DNA of 64,000 bases, from NCBI RefSeq assembly GCF_023053635.1, contig NC_086173.1, positions 134,077,197 to 134,141,196 of the forward strand, in the 5' to 3' direction. Made by a program: the position numbers and the translations under genes. Below, piece by piece: positions 53,766-64,000 of this stretch. Position 1 is the first letter of the stretch; every line of letters begins with the position of its first letter. Source of the DNA: Elgaria multicarinata webbii. Its lineage: Eukaryota; Chordata; Lepidosauria; Squamata; Anguidae. The notes under the pieces were generated by a model. The model was not told the DNA's origin, ran no database searches, and saw only the letters and a list, made by a program, of their open reading frames with translations.

Positions 53766-54075
53766 CAATGAGCAGAGGCTTGCTACCTGCCCCTCTCCAG
53801 GCTCCCCCTGTTACACTCTATGAATGGGAATGGGAAGGAGCTAATGCAGCAGATCTCTATTTTGATGCACTGCGTAGTTGTGCATCAGCAAAGTAAAAAA
53901 TAAAAGCTCCCTCCAGAAATGCACCGGTTTAGATATAGATAGGGGTAAACCAGTGTAGCATCAGAGCAGCTAATTAACACAACAAGCTCCATCACACCAG
54001 CGTTGTAGCCCGCTGTCACGGTGCGTTGCATACAAAGGACTCAGATGACGCCGTCCATGTCCTGCCCTGATCTCG

Positions 54076-54898
54076 CTTCTTCCCCCCACCCCCTTTGTGA
54101 GGTTTCCAAGTGCGGGGAAGGAATGTTTTTTCCAGCAATGTGCTCAACCCTCTATGTGTATTTTTATCCCATCGTACTCAATCCGATGTTGTGAGGGTGG
54201 GCGGCATTGCTGATGAAAGGGAGGGGGCATGCCAGGGCGAGGTGTCCCTGGGAACAACCAATAGATTGTAAGGGGAGGTACAAATGGGATATGTGGGGTG
54301 GGTGTGGGTGGGGAAACAGTGATTCCAAGGAGAGGTGTGAAGATGAATGAAACATAAGACTTTCAAATACTAAGGAAATGGAGGGGGATATTACAAGGGC
54401 AAATGTTTAGGTGTGATGGAGCTCAACATCAGAGAAGCAAAGTAAGGCAGCAATAAGGAAGCGCCTAATTATGGTTCTCAGTGGAATGGGAAAATGAGTG
54501 ATTGGGGTGGTAGAGGAAGAGGCAGCCCCACCCCTTGACCACGTCACAACGCATGCAGTAAAACGACTCTGCGATAATGTGAAGACAGCCCCCTGTACAG
54601 AAGAAGAAAAAGGAGCAGGCTAGCTCTGGCAATCGTAATGAAAAAGAATTCTGATTTAACAGCAGTGGGGATTTTCACACAGGCAGCAGGAGGTGAAGCT
54701 GTGAGGGATTACTGATGCAAGGAAGGCTGCTTTTGTTTCCTACTCAGGCTGCAAGTGACATCACACAGTCTACCTCTGAAGCACATTAAATACAGTGAAA
54801 GGCATTGGAGGGATTTGAACAAAGGCAGAACTCATTAAGTGAGCTGCACTGCAACCAAACAGCCTTAGAGGCATCCAAATCAGATGGTTTGGTAAAAG
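54076..54898. other. Unassigned intergenic sequence
   Basis: GC content is somewhat raised at 54090-54300. No gene or known repeat seen. Confidence 0.4.
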
Positions 54899-55068
54899 TA
54901 GGGTGACCATATGGAAAGGAGGACAGGGCTCCTGTGTCTTTTAACACTTGTATAGAAAAGGGAATTTCAGCAGGTATCATTTGTATGCATGCAGCACCTG
55001 GTGAAATTCTCTCTTCATCACAACAGTTAAAGCTGCAGGAGCCCTGCCTTCTTTTGTATCTGGTCAGG
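54899..55068. mobile_element. 320-bp fold-back hAT MITE, copy 6 (left arm only)
   Basis: Starts TAGGGTGACCATATGGAAAG, keeps 'GGAATTTCAGCAGGT' and 'AACAGTTAAAGCTGCAGGAG', and stops near 'TATCTGGTCAGGAGG'. The second arm is absent. Confidence 0.88.
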
Positions 55069-56235
55069 AGGGTACATGGATTCCACAGTACACACATGGA
55101 TTCCAACCCAGAGTGTAAAAGCCCACCTCACCCCCATGCTAGGGTCCCAACCCTGGCAGGATCAACACTACTGCTTTATAATGGTACTGGGGTCCAGAAC
55201 ACATTCCATATACAGTTTTCAAACTGCTTTCAAAGTGTCGTATTTTGTTTGATGTAGATCTGGCCCCAGATTGGCTGCCCTGCACCTACTCCAGAGTATT
55301 ATTTTAAAAATAATGTAGCTGCTGGATACAGATTCAAATTAATATCTGTTTTGGCCTGTAGAAATGTTACTTGGTGAAATATGAAATGGCTAGTCTGTTG
55401 ACTGGGATTGAACAAATGGAACATATCTCACTACGCTGGCTCTTCTTAAGTCTGTCTCCAGGTACCGTTCAAAGCATTGGTTCTAAAGTACTGTCATAGG
55501 ATTGGGGGTTTGGACAGGAGTGGATTAATTGCCAGGTGATAGCTGGAGCTTTCTTAAGTCTGCTGAAAGGGGACATTCCTTTCTCTCCACTGCCCCACCA
55601 CACTGAAGGATGCTGATGCAATGAAATCTAGGTGTGTAACATGAAAGGGAACAAAGGTGACCGACTGTAGCTTTTGGAGACAGTCACAGAGAAAATTGTG
55701 CTGAGTTTTGGAAACTCTGTAAGCTAACAATGGGCTGGTTCACACATCACAATAAGACAGCATGGGTCAATTGACCTGCAGGACTCCAAGACGTGCACCA
55801 GCCACCATTTTGGATATACAAGCCCAGCCCCACGAGTGAATTAATGCATAGTGGTTTATAATGATGTCTGAACCAGATCAATTTAGGAGATGCAGGGGTG
55901 CCTCTGTCTGGATGTGGGGAGAATGGACTTTGATTCTATTGAAGCTGTGCCTCCATCTATCTTCATCCTGTATATTTATAAACAAAGTCAAATATTGCAA
56001 ATTGCCATCTGCTTCCAGTGATCTCCTTCCAAAGGGAACCAAATCCAGGCGAGCTCCTTACTGTTCAGGGAAGCTGGAGGCAAGTGTAACCCTATAAAGC
56101 CTTAAATGACTAGAAGCCAAGTGTCTTTAGAACTGCCTTCTCCCACAAGATGCTAAGATTTTTAGAGGTGAGGTGGTTGGGGACCTGAGCAAGCACCTTT
56201 TTTCTGTTGTAGTGCCTTGACTTTGGAATGTCCTG
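55069..56235. other. Unassigned intergenic sequence
   Basis: No gene recognised. 'GCAGGGATGGCCCTACCGTT' at 56236 resembles a hAT end of the type seen at 37131, but its partner is not clear. Confidence 0.4.
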
Positions 56236-56388
56236 CAGGGATGGCCCTACCGTTAGGCAAAGTGAGGCAAGTACTGCAGGTGGCAAATGCTAGAAGCAGC
56301 CGCCGCCTCTTGGGCTAATCCTCTTGAGCTTCCCAGGTGTTCCCCTCAGTTGGTGGGCAGAACAGTGCTTGTCACTTAGCCGGTCCTG

Positions 56389-56860
56389 GGCCCTGTCTAC
56401 ACACAGTCTTTGGGGCGCCCTGAAAGCGCTTCAGGGCACCCCAAAACTCCTAGTGTAGCTACCTGGTCAGAAGAGACAGAGGAAGAGGCGGTGGCGGCGG
56501 CGGCGAAAAGTTCCCAGGACTCGGCGGCTTCTCTGGTGAGTCCTTGCCGCCGAGCCCAACTCCCCGCTGGCCTCCTCCTGCTGCCGGCGAAAGAGCCACC
56601 CGGGTTGGAGAGCTCAGTGGAAGAAGGCGGGCTTCTTCCGCCAAGCTCTCCAATCCGGGTGGCTCTTTCGCTGGCAGCAGGAGGCCAGCAGGGAGTTGGG
56701 CTCGGCGGCAAGGACTCACCAGAGAAGCCGCCGAGCCCTGGGAACTTTTCGCCGCCGCTGCCTCTTCCTCCGTCTCTTCTGACCAGCTAGCTACACTAGG
56801 AGTTTCAGGGCGCCCTGAAGCGCTTTCGGGGTGCCCCGAAGACTGTGTGTAGACGGGGCC
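56389..56860. mobile_element. 472-bp GC-rich fold-back element (3-bp TSD CTG)
   Basis: Almost the entire element is one palindrome. Ends: GGCCCTGTCTACACACAGTC and its inverted partner GACTGTGTGTAGACGGGGCC. Both arms carry a CpG-dense block (GGCGGCGGCGGCG and complement). Flanks CTG at 56386-56388 and 56861-56863. The mirrored frames on both strands (proteins beginning MPPSP) come from the palindrome and are not genes. Confidence 0.9.
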
Positions 56861-57057
56861 CTGAACCCCCTAAATTAGCCTGCTGCCTCAGATGTGTTGG
56901 AGCATGCCACCTCATCAGTTGCCAGTCCAGTCAGCTTCTGGATGTGGAATGGGCAGCATCTTGTCCTTTGCCTCAGGCAGCAAAATGTCTTGGGATGGGC
57001 CCATAATGCTGTGTGGATGCGGCATTATATGGTTTCATCACTGTGTGGTACTGCAAT

Positions 57058-57118
57058 TTTATTTATTTATTTATTACATTTTTATACCGTCCAATAGCCG
57101 AAGCTCTCTGGGCGGTCA
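57058..57118 (-). mobile_element. L2-clade LINE 3' tail, minus strand
   Basis: ATTTATTTATTTATT then 'TTTATACCGTCCAATAGCCG' and 'AAGCTCTCTGGGCGGTC'. Confidence 0.88.
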
Positions 57119-57254
57119 AACCTTCTACCCCAGCCATTTGGTTTCTGGAATCCGCCCCCAACTCCCACCCTGAAAACCCAGTTTGAATAAATAGGGTGCA
57201 GAAACAGGTATTAACTATTAACTGGCCATTTGGAGTGGGGCCTGGCAATTAATG

Positions 57255-57510
57255 TCACTGTGATCATTTCAAAATGTTATCATTTTATACTGTTGTTTTT
57301 ATATTTTTGATGGTTTTAAATTTGTATACTTTTTTTTAATGTTCACTGTTTTTAACTTTTGTTTTATTATGGTTTTAATTTTTGTGAACCGCCCAGAGAG
57401 CTTCGACTATTGGGCGGTATAAAAATGTAATAAATAAATAAATAAATAATAAACCGCCTAGAGAGCTTCAGCTTGGGGTGGTATATAAATTTAATAAATA
57501 AATAAATCAG
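57255..57510 (+). mobile_element. L2-clade LINE 3' ends, two in a row
   Basis: 'GTGAACCGCCCAGAGAGCTT' with an (AATAAATA) tail at 57383-57448 is followed at once by a second end, 'AAACCGCCTAGAGAGCTTCA', with its own tail to 57507. Confidence 0.85.
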
Positions 57511-58525
57511 GAAAACAGCTGAGGCTGCAGGGGCTGGAATGGCCAGAGCTCCTCCTTGGCCATGGATTTCCCTCAAATATTCAGATTTGATTTATGAATC
57601 TGAAAATCCCTGTTATCTTGAATTTGATCGGTATTAGTTATTGTCTCCACCAGGGCAATGGGCAGTGAGGTGTGTCTCTGTGTATGTTTGCGTGTGCGCC
57701 GTTGGGGATGGAATTGATTTCACCTGACAGGATGGTTTTGTTACACATAGAAAAGAAAGAGCTGAATCAGGCCTTTTGTTTTTCTATTCTAGCTGCATTA
57801 GTAAATAGCTAGGATGACAGGCAGATCTAGTTCTCTGTGGGAGGTTAATTCATGAATTTGGCTCCAGAAAAAGTATCCCCCCCCCATATATTTTTTTAAT
57901 GTAGAAGTCGTCACAGCATCCCTGTAAAAGCAAATCCTTGAATATGAAAAATTACATTGTCACAGATCCTACATTTCCTTCTCACTGACTTCCTTTACAT
58001 GCAGGGTTGTACTAAACCTTTCTTATAATTTATTTACCATGGTGTTAAGTTGCTTTAAAATATCAGACCTGCCCTTTTGGCCCTCTTGCATTTTTCTCCT
58101 TTGATGCATCATTTTTTATTATTTTAAAAAATTCATTATTAAAGAGGCCTGGATCTTACTTGACTTTTTAAAGGTCCCCCTCCCCGCACCATGTCTTTTC
58201 ATGCTATCAGGGATTTACATAGTTATGTCAAAAGTATTTTGGCAAGCAACAAGTTGAGCTGGTTAGTAATGATCTCCTGCCTTTCACCTAGCTTGTCCTG
58301 GGTGCTCCCATGCATAAATCCTGATATATATTCCATACATCATCATAGGGCTTTGAAAATATTTTAAATATATAATTATGCAAGAACAGCAGTGGCTCAC
58401 CAAGAAATATCTACGGTACAGATAATGGAGGCTCCAGTTTGGAAAAAATCCTTTGATAATGCTAGCAGTATGTATGCATTTGATGATATAGGCTTCCAAG
58501 TCCACTGAATACCATATGGTCAACC
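57511..58525. other. Unassigned intergenic sequence
   Basis: AT-rich with several homopolymer runs. No gene or repeat recognised. Confidence 0.4.
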
Positions 58526-58526
58526 T

Positions 58527-58600
58527 CTTGCAACACGGTGCCCTCCAGATGTTTTAGACATCAACTGCCAGCAGCCCCAGCCAGCAAGCTCTGCACAGTT
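58527..58600. mobile_element. Half of a hAT-like fold-back MITE (CAGCCTTCCCC family)
   Basis: 'GGTGCCCTCCAGATGTTTTA' and 'CAGCAGCCCCAGCCAGC': left arm and centre only. Confidence 0.55.
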
Positions 58601-58616
58601 TCTCCCCAGAGACAGA

Positions 58617-58905
58617 GAGGTTTTCTACACAAGGCTGTTAATTGGCTGTTAATCTGCTGTATCTACTTACAGTTTCAGTACAGAATTGAGATCCAAGCAT
58701 CACAGAACGAGGGTTTCCTTTCCTGCAATATAATCTCTAGGTGGTACTGTGGTATAGCGTTTTCTTTTGATTGTACAATTACCTACCACATTTTCCCTGC
58801 TTTAAAAAAAACTTGCTGCAAGTGAACTTTAGAGACAGAAGCAAAACTGGAGGGTCACAGCAGGGAATGACAAGCACACAATAAATGCTTCATGTAGAAA
58901 AGCCC
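58617..58905 (+). mobile_element. TTTTCTACACAAG MITE, uninterrupted copy
   Basis: Ends 'GGTTTTCTACACAAGGCTG' and 'TTCATGTAGAAAAGCCC'; contains 'GAATTGAGATCCAAGCATCA', 'CTCTAGGTGGTACTGTGG' and 'AAAACTGGAGGGTCAC'. It serves as the reference for the nested copies at 45277-46290. Confidence 0.75.
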
Positions 58906-58942
58906 ACTCAGGGGTAAGTCAGCAGATAGTAGGAGTGCAGAC

Positions 58943-60772
58943 TAGGGGTGTGCACGGACCCCCCGCTCCGCTTCACTTGCAGATCCGCCATTTTCTGGAT
59001 CGGGCTGCTCCGCCCCGCCCCCGCTCCGCCCACTTCCGCTCCGCTCCGCTCGGAGCTCCGGATCCGGATCCGGAGCTCCGTTCCCCCCCCCCATAGGCTT
59101 GCATTGAAAGCTAAAAAATTATACAACTTTTTTTCTGTTCAAGTTAGAAACCTCATGTTTGGCACCATGACACCTCATGGGGATATACACACGCACGCCA
59201 AGTTTCAAAGCAATCCCATCATCCCCTGATTTTTGGCGAATTTTTGAAAATCGGGCACCCCACACACAACATCCCTGCGAGGTGGGCAGGGGAGGAGGGA
59301 GGGAAGGCAGGCAGGCATGCAGCTGGCATTTCTGGGGGCATAAGGAAGTGAGCCAAGGATAAGCCAGTAATGCATATAAAATGGAATAAATCAATAAATA
59401 AACAAAGGAGGGGTGGAATTAAAAGCAGCAGTGTTGCTCAATAAACAACAAGAATAACTTTTTTTAAAAGGCTATATCTGTCTTTTACCAGCAATAGGGG
59501 GACGTGCCCGGGGGAGGGGGAAGTAGCTGCCAGTTCAAGACACTGACAGCCACAGCTCTGAGAAGAAGTAAAACGCTCACTTCGACTCAGAACAGGCATT
59601 GCTCCACCACTGAAAAGTGACCATTCACTTCAACTCATGATAGGCATTGCTCCACCGTTTTACTCTCTTTGGAAGGCTCTAATGGCCTTCCAGTGCAGGA
59701 GAGAGTGGGGGCACGTCCACGATGAGATGCCCTAGGGGAGCTCATCCCCTTGCACCACATCGATTCAGTTGTTCACCAAGGTTAGGGTGGGGAGCAGTGC
59801 TGTGTTTCTATCTCTTATTCTTGGCTTAGTATATGATTTCAGGTTGTGTTTGTGCATTTGGTGGGGCTACTGTGTTAAAAAACACGGGGAAAAGCCCATT
59901 CAGATGAAGAAAGAGAAGTTTCCCAGAATCCCAAGTTACCCGTTTTGCCTATGCCCTCCTCCAACTTTGGGATCATCATGACCGGGAGCTGACTCTGCCC
60001 CTCAGCCCTTTGAAAAAGGTATTTTTCCCGCCGATTTTTTAAAAACTTCTAGCGCGCGACCCGTACGATGCAGAAAGTTGAGAGTAGTCTCAAAATGACC
60101 CCCATCCATGACTCTCTGTGCACAAGAATTTTCAGAATGATAGCTTAACCCCCCCCAGTTATGCCCGATTCTTTCCCTCAATGCAATCCTATGGGCGAAA
60201 AGCCAAAAACGCCGTTTGAGCCGCGCGGTTGACCCGATTTTCACAAAAATATAGCACGCGACCCAGACAACGCAGAGAGGTGAGAGTGGTCTCAAAATGA
60301 CCCCCATCCACGACTCTCTGTGCACAAGAATTTTCAGAATGATAGCTTAAACCCCCCCCCAGTTATCCCCGATTCTTTCCCTCAATGCAATCCTATGGGC
60401 GAAAAGCCGAAAACGCCGTTTGAGCCGCGTGGTTGACCCGATTTTCACAAAAATATAGCACGCGACCCAGACAACGCAGAGAGGTGAGAGTGGTCTCAAA
60501 ATGACCCCCATCCACGACTCTCTGAGCACAATGCAATGCAATCCTATGGCGCAATGCAATCCTTATTTGCCGCAATGCAATCCTATGGCGAAATGTTTTC
60601 AAGATGGCGACCGGAGCGCTTCGCCTGAACTAGGAGCTCCGAAAAATGGCCGCTTCTCTTCGCCTTGCTTCTAGGGGGTCCGCGGTCCGCTCCTACTCCG
60701 CCTCTGGGTAAGGCGGAGCAGGCCAATCCGCTACTGCTTCTACGCTCCTAATCGGAGCGGATCACACCCCTA
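58943..60772. mobile_element. Inner 1.83-kb hAT-like element (TSD GTGCAGAC)
   Basis: Ends TAGGGGTGTGCACGGACC and GGAGCGGATCACACCCCTA share a 10-bp inverted repeat. Perfect 8-bp GTGCAGAC at 58935-58942 and 60773-60780. Both subterminal zones are full of GCTCCG/CGGAGC hexamers, like clustered transposase-binding sites in hAT elements. Contains a ~203-bp tandem repeat (60055-60530) and no transposase. Confidence 0.9.
60055..60530. repeat. Tandem repeat, ~203-bp unit, about 2.4 copies
   Basis: CGCGACCC starts units at 60055, 60257 and 60461. Shared blocks: 'GTCTCAAAATGACCCCCATC', 'GACTCTCTG', 'TTTTCAGAATGATAGCTTAA' and 'GCGAAAAGCC'. It generates repeated minus-strand frames that are artefacts. 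Confidence 0.92.
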
Positions 60773-61278
60773 GTGCAGACCTCTGCTGAGTGAGTTCACT
60801 GCTCTGATTTCCAGAGGCAGTCCATCTCTCCGTACTGATGGATTACTTGGCAGAAAACCGCTCCATTTTCGGAGAACCGCGCTATTACCATCAATGGGAA
60901 TTAACAAAAATGCATACATTTCCATTTTTCAAGATAAAGAGATGAAACTTGGCACCCTGGTAGCTCTTAAGTAGGGCTTTAGCCATGCAAACTTTAAAAC
61001 AGATCTCTTCATTCCTTGATTTTTAAGATTTTTTTTTTTAAAAAAAATCCCTTCAAACCATTCAGGAGGAGGGGCTGCTGCTGCCCCATTCACCTGTTCC
61101 CTCCTGCAGTTCCCCACTCCTTCTGCTCCCTCTAAACCAGAGCCTGCAGCAGCACCCATTGCATGCTTCATGATGGAATAATAAACCTTTATTAATTGAG
61201 AAAAAATCTGTGCTGCTTGAGGATGAGTTTTGAAAAAAATGGGTGCTGCAACACACACTCAGACTAGACAGACTGTAG

Positions 61279-61408
61279 GGCCTTAGCTAGACCTAAGGTT
61301 TATCCTGGGATTGTCCCGGGGTCATCCCTGTTCATGTAAATAACACACAGGATAACCTGGGAGCAGGCAGGGACAACCCTGGGATAAACCTTAGGTCTAG
61401 CTAAGGCC
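61279..61408. mobile_element. GGCC-ended fold-back MITE, copy c (3-bp TSD TAG)
   Basis: GGCCTTAGCTAGACCTAAGG ... CCTTAGGTCTAGCTAAGGCC, a perfect 20-bp inverted repeat. Flanks TAG at 61276-61278 and 61409-61411. Inserted in the outer hAT. Confidence 0.88.
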
Positions 61409-62579
61409 TAGAAAATACAACACAGAACTCACAATAAATTATTATTTTTTTGTATTTATATAAATATACTTTTAGTGGAGGAGCACACACACACACAATA
61501 TAACTAACAGCAGGCATGGGGGATGAAATGTAAGATAACATATTGGAACAGAAAGATAAAGAGGTTTTTTTGGTATTTTTATATAGTTTTGTTAGGGGAG
61601 TAGACTGGGTAACAATGAAACACACACACAGGGGTGGGGTGCTTTGAAGCATCTTGGATTCAAACACACTGACTGAGACAGGCAGATTGGGATTTAAAGA
61701 AAAGTTGGAAAGCTAAAAGATTTTTTCTTAATTTCTTTTTGTATATTTCTCAATGGGGGTAATATGGTAGAGCAAGAACACACACAAATTCAATAACAGG
61801 TGAGTGTGGGGTGCGCAAATAAAAGCAGACAATCATACAGAGAGAAAAGTAACCCCGCAAAAAAGAAGCAGGAAGCAGGAACTATCTCTATCACCAGCTA
61901 GAAATGAAGCAGACAGAGCAAGCAAGCACAGACTGAGAGCTCTCTCTCTTTCTCTCTGAATTTCTCCTCCTTCTGCCTTCCCCAATGCTCCACAAGAAAT
62001 GAGTTCCAGGGCAGGGGGAAATGGGTTTTATCATTTGCAATTCCCTCCCCCTAAGCAACATGATTGGAGGGGGGACAGGGAGGAGACTGTGGCTATTGGT
62101 TTGCCACAGATGTCAATCTCAAAACTCCCCCCCCCTTCACCCCTCGGCATCTTCTAAATATGGAAGTATTCAATTAGCCAGCCATCAACATGAAATGAGC
62201 CCTCACGTCGCCTAAAAAACCTTCGGATACGAATCTCTTTGGGGATCCAAACAATCTTCTACCTGCACTGTGGGTTTCTGTCAGATTTTGAACTGGCCCC
62301 TAACCGCACTGCGAATTTGAAGGTCTGTCGAACCCCCCAATTTTCAGTGCCGAATGCACACCCCTAGCAGATAGTACCTTTTGCTGCTTTCCCATGTTTC
62401 CATCACCACATGCTTTCTTACCTGCTCCTCTGGGACAGATGAAAAGAGTAAAAGACAACACATTGACCGGGAGGAGGAGAACCAGAAACAACAGCAGCAG
62501 CAGCAGCAACTAAGCTTAGGAAGCAACAGCCGTCGGTGGTGAGGCCCCAATACCTTTCATTGTAATCAATGATGCCTGC

Positions 62580-62805
62580 CCTTCGGGTGGATGAGATGTC
62601 TAAAAGAAAGTACCCTTGGATGCTCTTCCATGCTATGTCTCTGTATCCCAGCTGCTGTGAGAAAGAGCAGGAAGGGCTATTGCCTTTATGTCCCACTTAT
62701 GGGCTTCTAGGAAACATCTGGTCAACCACTGTGGGGAACAGCATGCTGGACTAGATGAGCCTTTGCTCTGATCCATCAGGGGCCTTCTTACGTTCATCAC
62801 GCCAG
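62580..62805 (+). mobile_element. CR1 LINE 3' region
   Basis: 'CATCTGGTCAACCACTGTGG', 'GAACAGCATGCTGGACTAGA' and 'GGGGCCTTCTTACGTTC' are the 3' UTR end of the CR1 subfamily found reversed at 5425. Confidence 0.75.
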
Positions 62806-62865
62806 ACTTCAACATGTGCACCTTGCCCAGCACTCTTAACCTTTCATGTTTCTACAGACAATAAT

Positions 62866-63125
62866 GGCTAATGGACTCTTGAGCAAACAAAGCTGTCATG
62901 GGATAAGAGCAGAGGCCCTCTTATGGATTGATAGCTGGCTAAAGCAGAGAGTAAGAATAAGTAGACACTGCTCACAATGGAGGGCTGTAAGAAGTGAGGT
63001 CCTCTAAAGATATTTATTAGTACCAATTAAACTTGTTCATAAATGAACTGGATTTTGGGATGAGCAGTGAGATGGCCAAGTTAGGGTTTGAAATGGATAA
63101 AACATTTCTGCTCTATCCATCTACC
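62866..63125 (+). mobile_element. CR1 LINE reverse-transcriptase fragment
   Basis: The translation includes ALLWIDSWLKQRVRISRHCS and QWRAVRSEV, the CR1 RT segment before the GVPQGSVLGPLLF block; frameshifted after that. 'GGGATGAGCAGTGAGATGGC' follows. Confidence 0.6.
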
Positions 63126-63940
63126 TTATTTTCCTTATCTGAACAGGTATGTCTGCGACTCACCTGACCAAGAGTGAAAATAGCAGCTGTACAGACAGAC
63201 CCCACTCAGCAAGCTGAGTGTTCTGGGGGTTCAAGAATTAATGTATGTCCCTGAAGCACCTCTCAAACTAGACAATAGAAACTGGACCACTTGCTCAAAC
63301 AGTATTAGAGAATAACAAAACTTTGCAATGATAAAACAGGCAAAACACAACACTACACACAAACCAATTAGGATGATTAGAAGCATAACAGAAATAGAAA
63401 CTAGCATATTTCTTATTTAAGTTTCAGTTCTATTCCTTTCAGCCAACAAAACAGTCATTATTGTGATCTTAAATCTACCTATGTGGCAGGCATGGTTGGC
63501 AGAGCTTTTACTCATGTTTAGTAGGTTACTAGTTCTCCCAGGATCTCTCTGCTCAACCAAGTCAAAATCTTCCTATTTATAATATTTGACTTAACATTAG
63601 CTTAACTTAACATTAGCTCCTGCCCATAACTGTAGGAGTGTCTCGCCTAATGCAGCCAGGTTTATAGCTAACTTCAGAAACACCCTCATGAAAGTCCATC
63701 TCCTCAAGACCTTTTTACTTCCAAGAACTCACCAACCCACCTGCAAACAGGTCCCTTGCTCCTGTTCCAAGAAAACCTTTTTTTCTGCAGTTAAAGCTAG
63801 CTCATAGCATACTGTAGAACTGATGACTCTACATGTACAGTTAGCACACTACACTTACAGTTAGTGCACACAATTATAATAAATAGCATTTCTATGAAAT
63901 ACATTGAATTCTTATCAACAATGCACGTTACATTCCTGCT
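63126..63940. other. Unassigned intergenic sequence
   Basis: No gene or repeat recognised. A small direct repeat 'ACTTAACATTAGCT' occurs twice near 63590-63617. Confidence 0.4.
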
Positions 63941-63944
63941 TTGT

Positions 63945-64000
63945 GACAACAGGGTGAGCAATGAGATGGCCATGTTTGCTGATGGCACCAAATGATTTAG
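63945..64000 (+). mobile_element. CR1 LINE RT fragment at window edge
   Basis: NNRVSNEMAMFADGTK aligns with the CR1 RT catalytic block (..NDL..M.KFADDTK), with G in place of the second D. Continues beyond the window. Confidence 0.5.

Larger units (their letters stand above)
58930..62366. mobile_element. Outer hAT-like element (TSD GCAGATAG) hosting two insertions
   Basis: Perfect 8-bp duplication GCAGATAG at 58922-58929 and 62367-62374. The right end reads inward as TAGGGGTGTGCATTCG; the left as TAGGAGTGCAGAC. The element holds the inner hAT (58943-60772) and the GGCC MITE (61279-61408); without them and their duplicated bases it is about 1.47 kb. No transposase frame is seen, so it is non-autonomous. 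A 14-bp A/T tract and 'CTTGATTTTTAAG' at 61014-61050 parallel a motif in the inner element. Confidence 0.82.

Noticed and set aside
56397-56852. Mirror-image frames on both strands starting MPPSP
   Set aside because: They come from the palindromic arms of one transposable element.
60002-60602. Repeated minus-strand frames with RESWMGVILRPLSPLC-like text
   Set aside because: They arise from the ~203-bp tandem units in a hAT element.
1-64000. CRISPR array, rRNA gene or bacterial operon
   Set aside because: No spaced direct repeats of CRISPR type, no rRNA similarity, and spliced vertebrate genes throughout.

Overview
The window is vertebrate nuclear DNA and most likely comes from a squamate reptile (a lizard or snake). 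It holds the 3' end of one host gene (TMF1), one complete multi-exon host gene (EOGT), and a long gene-free flank. The squamate call rests on the repeats: L2-clade LINEs ending in a stem-loop followed by an AATAAATAAA tail, CR1 LINEs ending in ATTCTATG repeats, tRNA-derived SINEs of the Sauria/MIR kind, and many fold-back DNA transposons, mainly hAT-like. No species can be named from the sequence.

Layout: 1-119 is the last coding stretch of TMF1 (+), followed by its AT-rich 3' untranslated region and intergenic DNA to about 6.8 kb. A CpG island at about 6.83-7.69 kb is the likely EOGT promoter. EOGT (+) has 15 coding exons from 11413 to 36261. Every exon has AG/GT boundaries, and together they give an open 527-residue protein that aligns without gaps to human EOGT as I remember it. 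TMF1 followed by EOGT in the same orientation matches the mammalian order. TAFA4, the next gene in mammals, is not recognisable here. From 36.3 to 64 kb I see only EOGT 3' untranslated or flanking sequence and transposons.

EOGT is the ER enzyme that adds O-GlcNAc to EGF repeats of secreted and membrane proteins such as Notch. The copy looks functional. Compared with human it has an altered acidic motif (D-N-E instead of D-Y-D, residues 295-297), a C-terminal HDEF instead of HDEL, and one missing N-glycosylation site.

The most informative non-coding structure is transposon layering. Two related hAT-like elements are nested (58930-62366), each with a perfect 8-bp target duplication. A 320-bp fold-back hAT family has six copies, three of them with 8-bp duplications. 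A GGCC-ended fold-back family carries 3-bp duplications. A three-layer nest lies at 45.3-46.3 kb. A Penelope-like tail at about 9.84-9.95 kb carries a hammerhead-ribozyme-like core on the minus strand. I found no convincing new protein-coding system, CRISPR array, rRNA gene or genuine tRNA gene.
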